Below, piece after piece: positions 38,477-45,787 of a stretch of DNA of 64,000 bases. A program made the translations under genes and the position numbers. The stretch is from Pedobacter sp. Leaf170 (GTDB lineage: Bacteria > Bacteroidota > Bacteroidia > Sphingobacteriales > Sphingobacteriaceae). The DNA lies in contig NZ_CAKLBP010000006.1 of NCBI RefSeq assembly GCF_920984665.1, positions 62,001 to 126,000 on the forward strand, read 5' to 3'. The notes beneath the pieces were generated by a model. The model made no database searches and was not told the origin of the DNA. It worked only from the letters and a program-made list of their open reading frames with translations. Numbering within the stretch: the first letter of the stretch is position 1; each line of letters opens with the position of its first letter.

Positions 38477-38950
38477 TTAATAACCTACCCGAAAAGATGT
38501 GCCAATAGCTGCATCACCAAAACTGAATAATGATGCGTTTCCTTTGATAAAAGCATCACTCCCTTCACCAACGCCACTTAATTGATCTGAAGCAACGTTC
38601 CTAACATTTACTGCTATGGGCGAACTTCCGGTAACAATCATGCCGGCCCCATTCAAAACAGTATTTAAAGAACTGCTTAAGGCTGGTAATGTGTTAGGTA
38701 GCGCCGTAAAACGATAAACAGCAGGAGAACCGCTTGTGCAGGTAAAACTTGCCATAAATGTACCATCACTTTTAGTAATCGTTACATTTACAGGCGTTGA
38801 ACTATTAGTGGTTACAACTACCTCATTTGCTTTACTCCAATATTGCCACGGTGCAGGTGCAATGTAATGCTTAGTGTAAGTTTGAGCAAAAGATTTTGAA
38901 ATTAAGATGAAAACCATGAATAACATGGTGATTAGTAGCCGTTTAATCAT
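38477..38950 (-). CDS. Adhesin fragment 1: signal peptide and N-terminal region
   Basis: This 157-codon stretch holds the secretion signal (cleavage after SKSFAQ) and the beginning of an N-terminal beta-rich domain ([11 protein letters not shown]). It ends at TAA 38477 after FRVGY; the following codons in frame ([10 protein letters not shown]) continue the domain. A secreted fragment without the sorting domain could not be surface-attached by type IX secretion. Confidence 0.7.
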   Translation of the reverse strand: MIKRLLITMLFMVFILISKSFAQTYTKHYIAPAPWQYWSKANEVVVTTNSSTPVNVTITKSDGTFMASFTCTSGSPAVYRFTALPNTLPALSSSLNTVLNGAGMIVTGSSPIAVNVRNVASDQLSGVGEGSDAFIKGNASLFSFGDAAIGTSFRVGY

Positions 38951-39004
38951 AGAGTGCGATAGAGGTTCGAGATAATTTATTCGCCCCACCAAATGAATTA
39001 GAAT

Positions 39005-39030
39005 TTAATACGGCCTTACTAACGTATTAA
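39005..39030. promoter_or_regulatory. Inverted repeat TTAATACG-N10-CGTATTAA upstream of adhesin gene
   Basis: A perfect 8-bp dyad lies 55 bp upstream of the adhesin start. Its half-site TAATACG is shared with the dyad upstream of the ECF sigma gene (26025-26046), suggesting one regulator for both. No binding protein can be named. Confidence 0.35.
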
Positions 39031-39204
39031 TATTATCAATACGAATAAACAATTTGTAGTATAAAACATACCCCTTAAAGTTGTAATTAGTCGAAATCAA
39101 GCTTGGCAATGTCTTAAAGCATGTTTTTTACAAAGACAGACAATAACATATTTTAAACGTAAAAAGTCCAAAATATCTAATGAATAAAATTTAGCAGTGA
39201 TAAT

Positions 39205-39900
39205 TCAACATATCAACAACAACCTCAATTCATTGGCTTTTTCGAGCGGTGCCCGGTGTACGCAAGGCAATACAGCCTGCCCGGGATAATCTACCGCCAG
39301 TTTCCACAAATGCCCTACGCCAAGGTTAACAATTGCGCCACCCGCTTTGGGCTGATAATGTAAATCAAAAAAATAATCCGTTAAAAAAGCTTCAAAATCC
39401 CCTTCATCACCATCATATATTTCGGTTAATTTTTGGCGGATTTCAGGCACGAGCACCTTTTGCTCCACATCTTCATTGGCAATAATATCACTGGCAGCCC
39501 CGTAATAGGTGCATAAAAAAGTATCCGCAGCTACGGGCGAGCGGTCAACATGGAAAGAATAAACATCTGTAGAAATAAAATCGAAAGTATCATCCCGTGG
39601 ATAAGCCCTAAGCAGATTAAGCGTGGGTTGTGCACCAAAATCCTTTAGGCATTTCAGGTCCTTTAAAATTGTGTTCCTCGCCGCACTACCCGCTGCCGAT
39701 AAATTTAACTTTAATAAATCTTCAGCAGACACTTCCGTAACATCATCTTTAAGCTGTAATTGATGCACCAGCGCTTCAAAATCCCCTTCCGGCTGCCTGG
39801 CCCAGCAAACAGCATTTTGCTGGCCTTCGAAAGGGCTTTCAGCCAGTTCAGTAAAGCTCGAAACAACCTTCACCTGGCGGCTGTCAGAAAATTCATGCAT
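39205..39900 (-). CDS. DUF1826 domain-containing protein
   Basis: The 231-residue soluble protein matches DUF1826: an N-terminal half with AVCWARQPEGDFEALV, a central RDDTFDFISTDVYSFHVDRSPV, and the C-terminal VLPCVHRAPLEKANELRLLL. The conserved His/Asp/Cys residues suggest metal binding, but no activity is established for the family. It stands alone, opening a run of small stress-type genes. Confidence 0.8.
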   Translation of the reverse strand: MHEFSDSRQVKVVSSFTELAESPFEGQQNAVCWARQPEGDFEALVHQLQLKDDVTEVSAEDLLKLNLSAAGSAARNTILKDLKCLKDFGAQPTLNLLRAYPRDDTFDFISTDVYSFHVDRSPVAADTFLCTYYGAASDIIANEDVEQKVLVPEIRQKLTEIYDGDEGDFEAFLTDYFFDLHYQPKAGGAIVNLGVGHLWKLAVDYPGQAVLPCVHRAPLEKANELRLLLIC

Positions 39901-40042
39901 GGCTCAATATAAACATTTACCACAAAATTAAAAGAGGATTTTCAAAAAAACCAGCCAGAAAAAAACCGGAACAACAGCCTTTGTTTAAGCCATCATTCCG
40001 GTTGTAAAATCTGATAGAAAATTTAAAATCTACACTTAGCGG

Positions 40043-40531
40043 TTATAGTCTCGATTGGGCTTCACGCACCAGGTTTCCACGGTCAAAATGATGGTGTCTG
40101 TAAAAATTTTCACGATCAATTTCTACAATTTCATCCTCCATCCGTAAAGCGGCCGGGCTGCCAATAACCCTCCTGATTTCATCCTCCATTTCATAACTCA
40201 CCTCATCCATAATATACCTTGGCATGGCAGCATACTGGTCTAAATGGAAATCAGGCACAATAATGGTTTTCGAATCATCAGCAAGGTCGGCTACACCAAT
40301 AGGGATAAGCACCATTTTTTCTTCGTTAAGCAATGCCAAATCCAGTTCCACAATGATGTAACGGATGGCATTATTAGCAGGGTCGAAAAGCAGGTCATTC
40401 ACTTTTCCAATAACCGCACCTGCTTCATTCTGTACCGGCCAGCCCGTAATGTCTGCGCCATCATTGGCAAGGCGGTAGTCTGAAGTAGAAAGCGTTTCTA
40501 AATTGCTGTAATTTATACTGTTCGTATGCAT
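40043..40531 (-). CDS. PRC-barrel domain protein
   Basis: The 162-residue protein has a PRC barrel (about 20-90, GWPVQNEAGAVIGKVNDLLFD and IIVELDLA) followed by a helical acidic tail containing MEDEIRRVIGSPAALRMEDEI. Stand-alone PRC-barrel proteins are common in stress gene sets of environmental bacteria; their ligands are unknown. It is monocistronic, with about 140 bp of gap on each side. Confidence 0.88.
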   Translation of the reverse strand: MHTNSINYSNLETLSTSDYRLANDGADITGWPVQNEAGAVIGKVNDLLFDPANNAIRYIIVELDLALLNEEKMVLIPIGVADLADDSKTIIVPDFHLDQYAAMPRYIMDEVSYEMEDEIRRVIGSPAALRMEDEIVEIDRENFYRHHHFDRGNLVREAQSRL

Positions 40532-40689
40532 ATCAATTAGGTTTTAAATAGGTAAATAGATATAAACAAGAACAGCACCACTTAAAAATAGTTTCATTTT
40601 TTAATCAAAGGCAGGCCAGCCACAGCAGGCAAACCGATTAAAAAACATGAAATATGGCTTAAAGTATTAAAACAAATCTGGCAAATGCC

Positions 40690-41184
40690 TTAATAAACAC
40701 GAACCATAAATTCATCCGTAAAATCGGCATTATAAACCTTAAAGGTAATTTCCCATTCATCCTCTACCAGCTGACCAATAAAAGCACTGAAAACACTTTT
40801 AAACCGAAAGAAATCAGTATTTGCCCGGCAGATAACAAGGTATGCACTGTCATTTTCCATAACCACTTCCTGAACCCAGTCGGCCCAGTGGCTTTTAATT
40901 TTCCCCGGCAAAAAATTAAAATGCTGTTTATCAATAAAAGAACCAATATGGTTCAATCTCGAAACATCAAGGCTCGAATCGCCAACAGCCGCCCAACGGC
41001 CGTCTGTTTTATCCAGCGTAGCCAGCAACTCGTCATCATCAAGCACCAGCCACACCGCTCCGCTCCCCTGGCGAATCAGCTGGTAAGCCTTTAATCCGGT
41101 TTGGTCTTCAAATAAATAATCCAGCACCACCATTTTACCTGGGCTGCTCGGGTTGGTTCGGTTAGCGTTCGAAGCGGGTTCCAT
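40690..41184 (-). CDS. Conserved-looking hypothetical protein (164 aa)
   Basis: The protein has no signal peptide and no recognised domain. It is rich in aromatic and acidic residues (SHWADWVQEVVMEND, WEITFKVYNADFTDEFMVRVY) with a predicted alpha/beta character. ATG 41184 was chosen over a TTG 12 nt upstream. It overlaps the upstream small gene by 23 nt, so translational coupling and a shared role are likely. Confidence 0.65.
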   Translation of the reverse strand: MEPASNANRTNPSSPGKMVVLDYLFEDQTGLKAYQLIRQGSGAVWLVLDDDELLATLDKTDGRWAAVGDSSLDVSRLNHIGSFIDKQHFNFLPGKIKSHWADWVQEVVMENDSAYLVICRANTDFFRFKSVFSAFIGQLVEDEWEITFKVYNADFTDEFMVRVY

Positions 41185-41383
41185 GTTGATCCACAAAATT
41201 AATCTGAATGTCTTTTATCTTAATTTCGCTATCCTCATGTATCAGTTCCGCCATATTGCGGATAGATTTGGCATCTTCCTTCGTCGATACAATAATATCG
41301 AGCGTTCTTCCGCCACTTTGCACAATGTCGATAACGGGATAATCCTTTAAAGTACTTTTTAAAATATTAATGAGTTTTTCCAT
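41162..41383 (-). CDS. Small hypothetical protein (73 aa)
   Basis: The product starts MEKLINILKSTLKDYPVIDI and ends NFVDQHGTRFER. It looks like a compact alpha/beta domain with two helices and two strands. No family is recognised. Its 3' end overlaps the following gene by 23 nt, which supports both being real and co-translated. Confidence 0.6.
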   Translation of the reverse strand: MEKLINILKSTLKDYPVIDIVQSGGRTLDIIVSTKEDAKSIRNMAELIHEDSEIKIKDIQINFVDQHGTRFER

Positions 41384-41450
41384 GGGCTTGCGCTATATAA
41401 CCATCAATGGCCTAGAATGTTTTCACACACAATTTATGGCTGTAGATCAG

Positions 41451-41480
41451 AAAAAGGGGCTCATAAATGAACCCCTTTTT
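41451..41480. terminator. Bidirectional terminator
   Basis: A 9-bp stem (AAAAAGGGG / CCCCTTTTT), with further pairing in the loop, lies downstream of the PA2169-family gene on the minus strand. It has T runs on both strands. Confidence 0.75.
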
Positions 41481-41500
41481 TACTGTAAGATGTGTATCAA

Positions 41501-41962
41501 CTATAATGCTTTATGAGCATCTCTTAATGCCTTAATGGTATCATGGCTGGCATTGATACCTTGCTGCTGATCCAGTAAAAGATTTCTAACTTCTTCACCC
41601 AGTTCATTTTCCTGTAAAGCATCTCTGTAAGCTTTTTTAATAGCATCCTCGCCTCTTTCGCATTCCTCTAAAATACTGGTGCGGTCATCACCACCAAAGC
41701 TTGATTTAATGTCAATCCAGGCACGGTGTAAACTACCTAAAATGGTATTGCCCGTATCCGGGTTATCACCATGTCTGCCCACTAAACCTGCAAGCTCAGT
41801 TACGTTTTTACGGCTTTGAGAAGATAACTGCTCAAATGTTGCTTTCAAATCTATGTTCTCCTCACTGATATCTTTAGCAGCTTTATCAAAGCCATCAGCA
41901 CGGTCATTATTAATTTCAATTAAGTCATTTAAGACTTCAACGGTTTTTTCTTGATTTTCCAT
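41501..41962 (-). CDS. PA2169 family four-helix-bundle protein (DUF2383)
   Basis: The 153-residue protein has the ferritin-like helical pattern of the PA2169/DUF2383 family: VEVLNDLIEINNDRADGFDKAAKDI, a central GSLHRAWIDIKSSFGGDDRTSILEECERGED, and a C-terminal helix. The family is tied to stress conditions in other bacteria, but its function is not known. It ends 20 nt before a strong terminator and is the first gene downstream of the gap at 41963, so it is monocistronic. Confidence 0.9.
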   Translation of the reverse strand: MENQEKTVEVLNDLIEINNDRADGFDKAAKDISEENIDLKATFEQLSSQSRKNVTELAGLVGRHGDNPDTGNTILGSLHRAWIDIKSSFGGDDRTSILEECERGEDAIKKAYRDALQENELGEEVRNLLLDQQQGINASHDTIKALRDAHKAL

Positions 41963-42124
41963 ATTTTTATTTTGATAGATTGTATGTAAAACAGCCGTTA
42001 ATTCGAGATTGTTTTAAAAATAAAAATTCTCAAAAGGTTTATTTTTCTCGCATCCACCTAACATGTCAAAACTTTTATCCACAAATCTGCAATTTTGAAA
42101 ACATATAGGAATAGATATGGTTTC

Positions 42125-42475
42125 ATGATTATGGACAAAACAATGCAGGAAATATTTGATGATTTCGAAAACAAATCAATCCAGGTAGAAGAAGCTAAAA
42201 AAGTACTCGATTCGGCTACCCTTCCCGATTTAAAAGATAAGGATTATATTAGTGCAGAAGAGGCCGATGCCCATTTAATCGCAGCAATGGAACGCGAAAG
42301 GGCCGAAAAAATATTGGAAGATTTAAGTGCAGAATGGGGAGAAATACAGGATGTATTAGTTGGCAAACTTTGTAAAATTAACACCAAAGTAATGGTAAAA
42401 GATAAGCGTGACGGTAGCGATGTGCTTATTCATTGCGAAGGGGGTTATATAATTATCGAAGAAGCAGAAAAATAG
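42125..42475 (+). CDS. Hypothetical protein (116 aa), acidic helical
   Basis: The product (from ATG 42125, MIMDKTMQEIFDDFENK) is acidic and mostly helical, with a C-terminal beta-like segment (INTKVMVKDKRDGSDVLIHC). No family is recognised. The stop codon abuts the start of the next gene, so the two are probably translationally coupled. TTG 42095 is a possible alternative start. Confidence 0.6.
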   Translation: MIMDKTMQEIFDDFENKSIQVEEAKKVLDSATLPDLKDKDYISAEEADAHLIAAMERERAEKILEDLSAEWGEIQDVLVGKLCKINTKVMVKDKRDGSDVLIHCEGGYIIIEEAEK

Positions 42476-42757
42476 ATGAGTACATTAACCATACAAGAAC
42501 AGTTTAACGATTATATATCGCTGCTCAGCGAAGTACACGATATCGACCAGCAACTGGAAGAACAAATTAATGAAGTGGAAATATTTAATCTTCGTGAAAA
42601 ACGGATGTATCGTAAAAACAGGTTAAAGCTTTTGAAAGCACAGCTGATAGAATCTTTATCAAAACTGGGCACTAGATACCCAATACACAATTACCTGGCC
42701 AGCAAAACCACCTACATTTGGGTAGAAGACAAGAAATTGCAGATAGCATATTACTAA
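42476..42757 (+). CDS. Hypothetical coiled-coil protein (93 aa)
   Basis: This starts immediately after the stop of the preceding gene. The protein is helical and charged (LLSEVHDIDQQLEEQINEVE, REKRMYRKNRLKLLKAQLIE), ending in a beta-like tail with aromatic residues (TTYIWVEDKKLQIAYY). No family is recognised. Its last 4 bases overlap the convergent gene ending at 42754. Confidence 0.6.
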   Translation: MSTLTIQEQFNDYISLLSEVHDIDQQLEEQINEVEIFNLREKRMYRKNRLKLLKAQLIESLSKLGTRYPIHNYLASKTTYIWVEDKKLQIAYY

Positions 42758-43035
42758 AACTCAGGCTCTTCAGCACCAGCTTCATTTGCTGAGGAGTCCT
42801 GTCCCTCAGTCCACTCACCTATACCCATTCTTTTGGTGAGCAGGGTAAACACACCCATAGGCAAAATATAACCCGGGGTATGGGTCCAGCCCTCCTCAGT
42901 AAGTTCTAAAATACCTTTATAGGCACCGTCTATATAAATTCTAAATTGTTTTTTATCAGGAGCTATTCTATTGACAACGATGGTGCGACTTTTAAAGACG
43001 ATAATGCGTGTCCCGGTTTGCGGGTTACTGAACAT
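42754..43035 (-). CDS. Hypothetical protein (93 aa), beta-rich
   Basis: The product starts MFSNPQTGTRIIVFKSRTIV and has alternating hydrophobic strands with a glycine turn, ending in a disordered acidic tail (GQDSSANEAGAEEPEF). No signal peptide or family is recognised. It is convergent with the previous gene pair, overlapping by 4 bp. Confidence 0.55.
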   Translation of the reverse strand: MFSNPQTGTRIIVFKSRTIVVNRIAPDKKQFRIYIDGAYKGILELTEEGWTHTPGYILPMGVFTLLTKRMGIGEWTEGQDSSANEAGAEEPEF

Positions 43036-43262
43036 GAGGGCGTGTATCTGGTTAATTGGGTGATAAATATATTGAATAATTCCAGTAACAATTACGATAT
43101 TCCTATTGGTGCTGTGATTAAGAAAACTAGGCCAATGCTTATCCCCTTTTTGTTCGATTGCTAATCAGCCAGATGCAATTTATTACGTACAAATACGCAG
43201 TAAATTAGCACTTTCCTCAACGTGGCCAAAGGCGATTTATTTGTACTTTTGCCACTAAGATA

Positions 43263-43691
43263 ATGAATAGCGAAGGTTTAAGCAGGTACTTGGTTGCCCA
43301 AAACGAAACATACATGAGGGCGGTAGACGAACTCAAGAACGGCAGAAAAGAAAGCCATTGGATGTGGTACATTTTCCCGCAGTTAAAAGGTTTGGGTAAA
43401 AGTGAAACAGCACAGTTCTACGGGCTCAACGATTTGGCAGAAGCACAGGCTTTTCTCCAGCATCCCGTACTCGGCGAAAACCTTTTGGAGATAACTAAAA
43501 TTACCCTGAACATTAAGGATAAATCTGCCCTCGATATTTTTGGAAACCCCGATAACCTTAAACTCCGCTCCTGCATGTCCTTGTTTGCACAACTGGAAGA
43601 AGCAAATCCGCTTTTTCAACAGGTGTTGGATAAGTATTTTAATGGCGAAGCCGACCAACAGACTTTATCTATACTTCAGAATCAAGCTTAA
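43263..43691 (+). CDS. DUF1810 domain-containing protein
   Basis: The 142-residue protein matches DUF1810 over its whole length: SRYLVAQNETYMRAVDELKNG, KESHWMWYIFPQLKGLGKSE and SALDIFGNPDNLKLRSCMSLF. The family is widespread and uncharacterised. It is convergent with the DUF421 gene, 4 bp from its stop. A match to the Bacteroidetes -7 box (TACTTTTG, 43244-43251) lies just upstream but lacks a -33 element. Confidence 0.9.
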   Translation: MNSEGLSRYLVAQNETYMRAVDELKNGRKESHWMWYIFPQLKGLGKSETAQFYGLNDLAEAQAFLQHPVLGENLLEITKITLNIKDKSALDIFGNPDNLKLRSCMSLFAQLEEANPLFQQVLDKYFNGEADQQTLSILQNQA

Positions 43692-43695
43692 AACA

Positions 43696-44220
43696 CTAGC
43701 CTAAATCCTCCGTATTTAAATCATCTAAACTCGTGTGGGTACTGGGTAATGATTTTTTAACAACCGTAAAAGTTCCGTTAAGCTCCATAACAACAGCCTG
43801 CACGTCTTCCATACGGTAGAGCCTGTACTTCCGGATTTCGGCATAAACCTCCTCTTCTGTAATCACCTCCTTGTCCATCGCATCCCTTATAAATTGCCCG
43901 TTGTAAAAAAGAAGGGTTGGAGAAGAATTAATAATCGCTTCAGCTGCCGCAGATTTTCTGGCTGTCCAGGCAAGCGCATATTGCAGAAAAATAATAATGA
44001 GCAAAGCAACCAAACCCTCCGCTATCGTAACTTTGGCTAATATCATCGAAGATAAAGTAGAACCCAAAGTAACCGTCACTACGAAATCAAATGCATTAAG
44101 CTTAGCAAGCGTTCGCTTACCGGAGATGCGGATGAAAATAAAAAGTGTGATATAACCTATAAAAGCACAAAGCGCAATGTTTGCCAAACTCTGCCAATCT
44201 TTAAAAAGTAATTTTTCCAT
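43696..44220 (-). CDS. DUF421 family membrane protein (YetF-like)
   Basis: The 174-residue protein has three N-terminal helices (about 10-30, 40-58, 65-85) and the C-terminal soluble DUF421 domain (LTVAEGLV-type region, AIINSSPTLLFYNGQFIRDA, YRMEDVQAVVMELNGTFTVV). The family is common in stress-responsive gene sets of Gram-positive and environmental bacteria, with no known activity. ATG 44220 was chosen. An intrinsic terminator-like hairpin lies 23 nt upstream on the same strand, which is unusual for a gene with no co-directional neighbour close by. Confidence 0.88.
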   Translation of the reverse strand: MEKLLFKDWQSLANIALCAFIGYITLFIFIRISGKRTLAKLNAFDFVVTVTLGSTLSSMILAKVTIAEGLVALLIIIFLQYALAWTARKSAAAEAIINSSPTLLFYNGQFIRDAMDKEVITEEEVYAEIRKYRLYRMEDVQAVVMELNGTFTVVKKSLPSTHTSLDDLNTEDLG

Positions 44221-44242
44221 ATTTACACATTGTGGATTTACC

Positions 44243-44280
44243 AAAAAAAAACAGGCAGTGAGCAAAGCCTACTGCCTGTT
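44243..44280 (-). terminator. Terminator-like hairpin in the leader of the DUF421 gene
   Basis: A 10-bp stem (AACAGGCAGT / ACTGCCTGTT) is followed on the minus strand by nine consecutive T, a textbook intrinsic terminator. It ends just 23 nt before the DUF421 ATG. The nearest co-directional upstream gene ends 450 bp away. It may be an attenuator or the end of a small RNA encoded at about 44280-44440. Confidence 0.65.
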
Positions 44281-44491
44281 GAAATCAAATTGCATTTACG
44301 GACGCTTATCTCCTGCCTATAAATAACCTGAAGCCTGCACTTTAGTTTTCCCTAATTCACAACCTGCAGCACTTTTCCTTTTTAAATTTTAGCCTTAAAC
44401 CACCTAATGTTTAAACTAAATTTTTATTCTTAATAAGTGTAAAAATTTGCGAACTATTAATATAGGGAAAGGTTATCTAAGAAACTTTGCT

Positions 44492-44725
44492 ATGAAAGAA
44501 ATCTTGGAAGGATTAAAGCTATTGCTTGGAGATAAGGTGAAAGACATTTATCAATACAACCAAATGGAGATAAATTTAATGCTCTTTAAACCCGAAGACT
44601 TGGATAGCATTTACAGCCAGACAGAAACTTTCATACAGCGGTTAAATCCTACTTACACCTTCACAAAAATTAACTTTATAAATTATAAAGAAGAAGTTTT
44701 AAAGTCGTTTTCCCTTTTACAATAA
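44492..44725 (+). CDS. Hypothetical protein (77 aa)
   Basis: The product (from ATG 44492, MKEILEGLKLLLGDKVKDIY) is hydrophilic with a helical start and a mixed C-terminal half (YTFTKINFINYKEEVL). No family is recognised. It ends 7 bp from the convergent DUF72 gene. A TTG 45 nt upstream is a possible start. Confidence 0.5.
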   Translation: MKEILEGLKLLLGDKVKDIYQYNQMEINLMLFKPEDLDSIYSQTETFIQRLNPTYTFTKINFINYKEEVLKSFSLLQ

Positions 44726-44732
44726 TCAGGGT

Positions 44733-45503
44733 TTAACCTTCTGATTTTACCAGACTGCACAGGCATTGCAGGTTTTCGAGCGCCGAACCCATCGTATTAT
44801 TAAAATAAGCATATACCTTTTTGCCCTGAGCCATCCAGTCGATGATATAACTTGCATATTCTGCTAAAATAGTTTCATCATAACTGCTGCGGTAGTTACC
44901 ATCCGGCCCGTGGAAACGTAAATAAACAAAATCTGGATGTGTATCCAACAACGGACTTGGAGCAACTTGCTTATCATGGAGAACCATACCGGCATCATGT
45001 TCTGCCAGGAGTGTGTAAACTTCAGGCCGGTAAAGCACATTGTTCCTAAATTCTACCGCTACTTTCCACCGCTTTCCAAGGTTATGTTCCTGCACAATCG
45101 ATAACAAGGCATGTATTTTATCAAGCTGATGCCCAACACTCGGCGGAAACTGAATGAGCAAACAGCCCTTTTTATCTCCAACACCATTCAATGCCGACAT
45201 AAAATCTGCAACAACCTGCGGCTCAAAATCTAAACCTTTACTATGGCTGATGCCCTTAAAAAGCTTAAAGCTAAACTCAAAATCTTCGGGAACCAATGCT
45301 GCCCATTTTTGCAAAGTAACAGCCCTTGGTATTTTATAAAAACTGCTGTTTACCTCAATCGAATTATACAGAGCGCCATAATACACCATCCTCGGTTTGT
45401 CTTGAAACGCTTCAGGATAGTGCAGTTTATTTGGCACCGGCAATAGCAATCCACTGCTACCGCTGTAATAATTTGAAACCATATCGGAAATTACATCACC
45501 CAT
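44733..45503 (-). CDS. DUF72 domain-containing protein
   Basis: The 256-residue protein matches the DUF72 TIM-barrel family: YYSGSSGLLLPVPNKLHYPE, NSIEVNSSFYKIPRAVTLQKW, FKLFKGISHSK, RWKVAVEFRNNVLY and YLRFHGPDGNYRSSYD. The conserved NSIEVNSSFY and EFR residues are intact. DUF72 proteins are of unknown substrate. It diverges from the trehalose genes. Confidence 0.92.
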   Translation of the reverse strand: MGDVISDMVSNYYSGSSGLLLPVPNKLHYPEAFQDKPRMVYYGALYNSIEVNSSFYKIPRAVTLQKWAALVPEDFEFSFKLFKGISHSKGLDFEPQVVADFMSALNGVGDKKGCLLIQFPPSVGHQLDKIHALLSIVQEHNLGKRWKVAVEFRNNVLYRPEVYTLLAEHDAGMVLHDKQVAPSPLLDTHPDFVYLRFHGPDGNYRSSYDETILAEYASYIIDWMAQGKKVYAYFNNTMGSALENLQCLCSLVKSEG

Positions 45504-45787
45504 ATTGCAAACTGGTAAATGCTGTTTTATAACATCAAAAGAAATACATAAGGCAACACAACTTTTATGTTCAGCTACCTTTCATTATCTGAACCTTTTT
45601 TAAGATGATTTGTTCAGGTGTTAAATCATAAAAGTAAAATGATAAGGGACAATTGTTTTCAGTGGATACCGCATTTCATTATTGCACCAATCTTTACAAA
45701 CAAAGGCCTGCTGTGTCATTATTTTCTAATAGACCTATTTTTTGTAAACCTTTATTCCTAAAAGCTTGTTGTTTCAGAGAAGATACC

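Larger units (their letters stand above)
31996..38950 (-). pseudogene. Giant DUF11/Ig-repeat surface adhesin with type IX sorting domain, broken by a stop and a frameshift
   Basis: Three open stretches form one ancestral gene of about 2300 codons. ATG 38950 begins a signal peptide ([20 protein letters not shown]). The frame stops at TAA 38477-38479 but continues open in the same frame ([15 protein letters not shown]...) until 33452. There the coding sequence moves to another frame, which runs to 31996. Domains in order are an N-terminal IgGFc-binding-like region, Ig-like and DUF11 repeats, more Ig-like repeats, and a C-terminal gliding-motility-type CHU_C domain ([25 protein letters not shown]). 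The last is the type B type IX sorting signal. The operon continues with PorP/SprF and OmpA genes. Sequencing error, recent pseudogenisation or strain-level inactivation are all possible. Confidence 0.8.

Noticed and set aside
16526..43251. TAnnTTTG -7 boxes upstream of genes (16526-16533, 21935-21942, 43244-43251)
   Set aside because: No convincing TTTG -33 element lies 17-23 bp upstream of any of them and such octamers are frequent by chance in this AT-rich DNA.
45653..45787. 45-residue N-terminal extension of TreZ
   Set aside because: The residues have no family counterpart and ATG 45788 starts the conserved domain.
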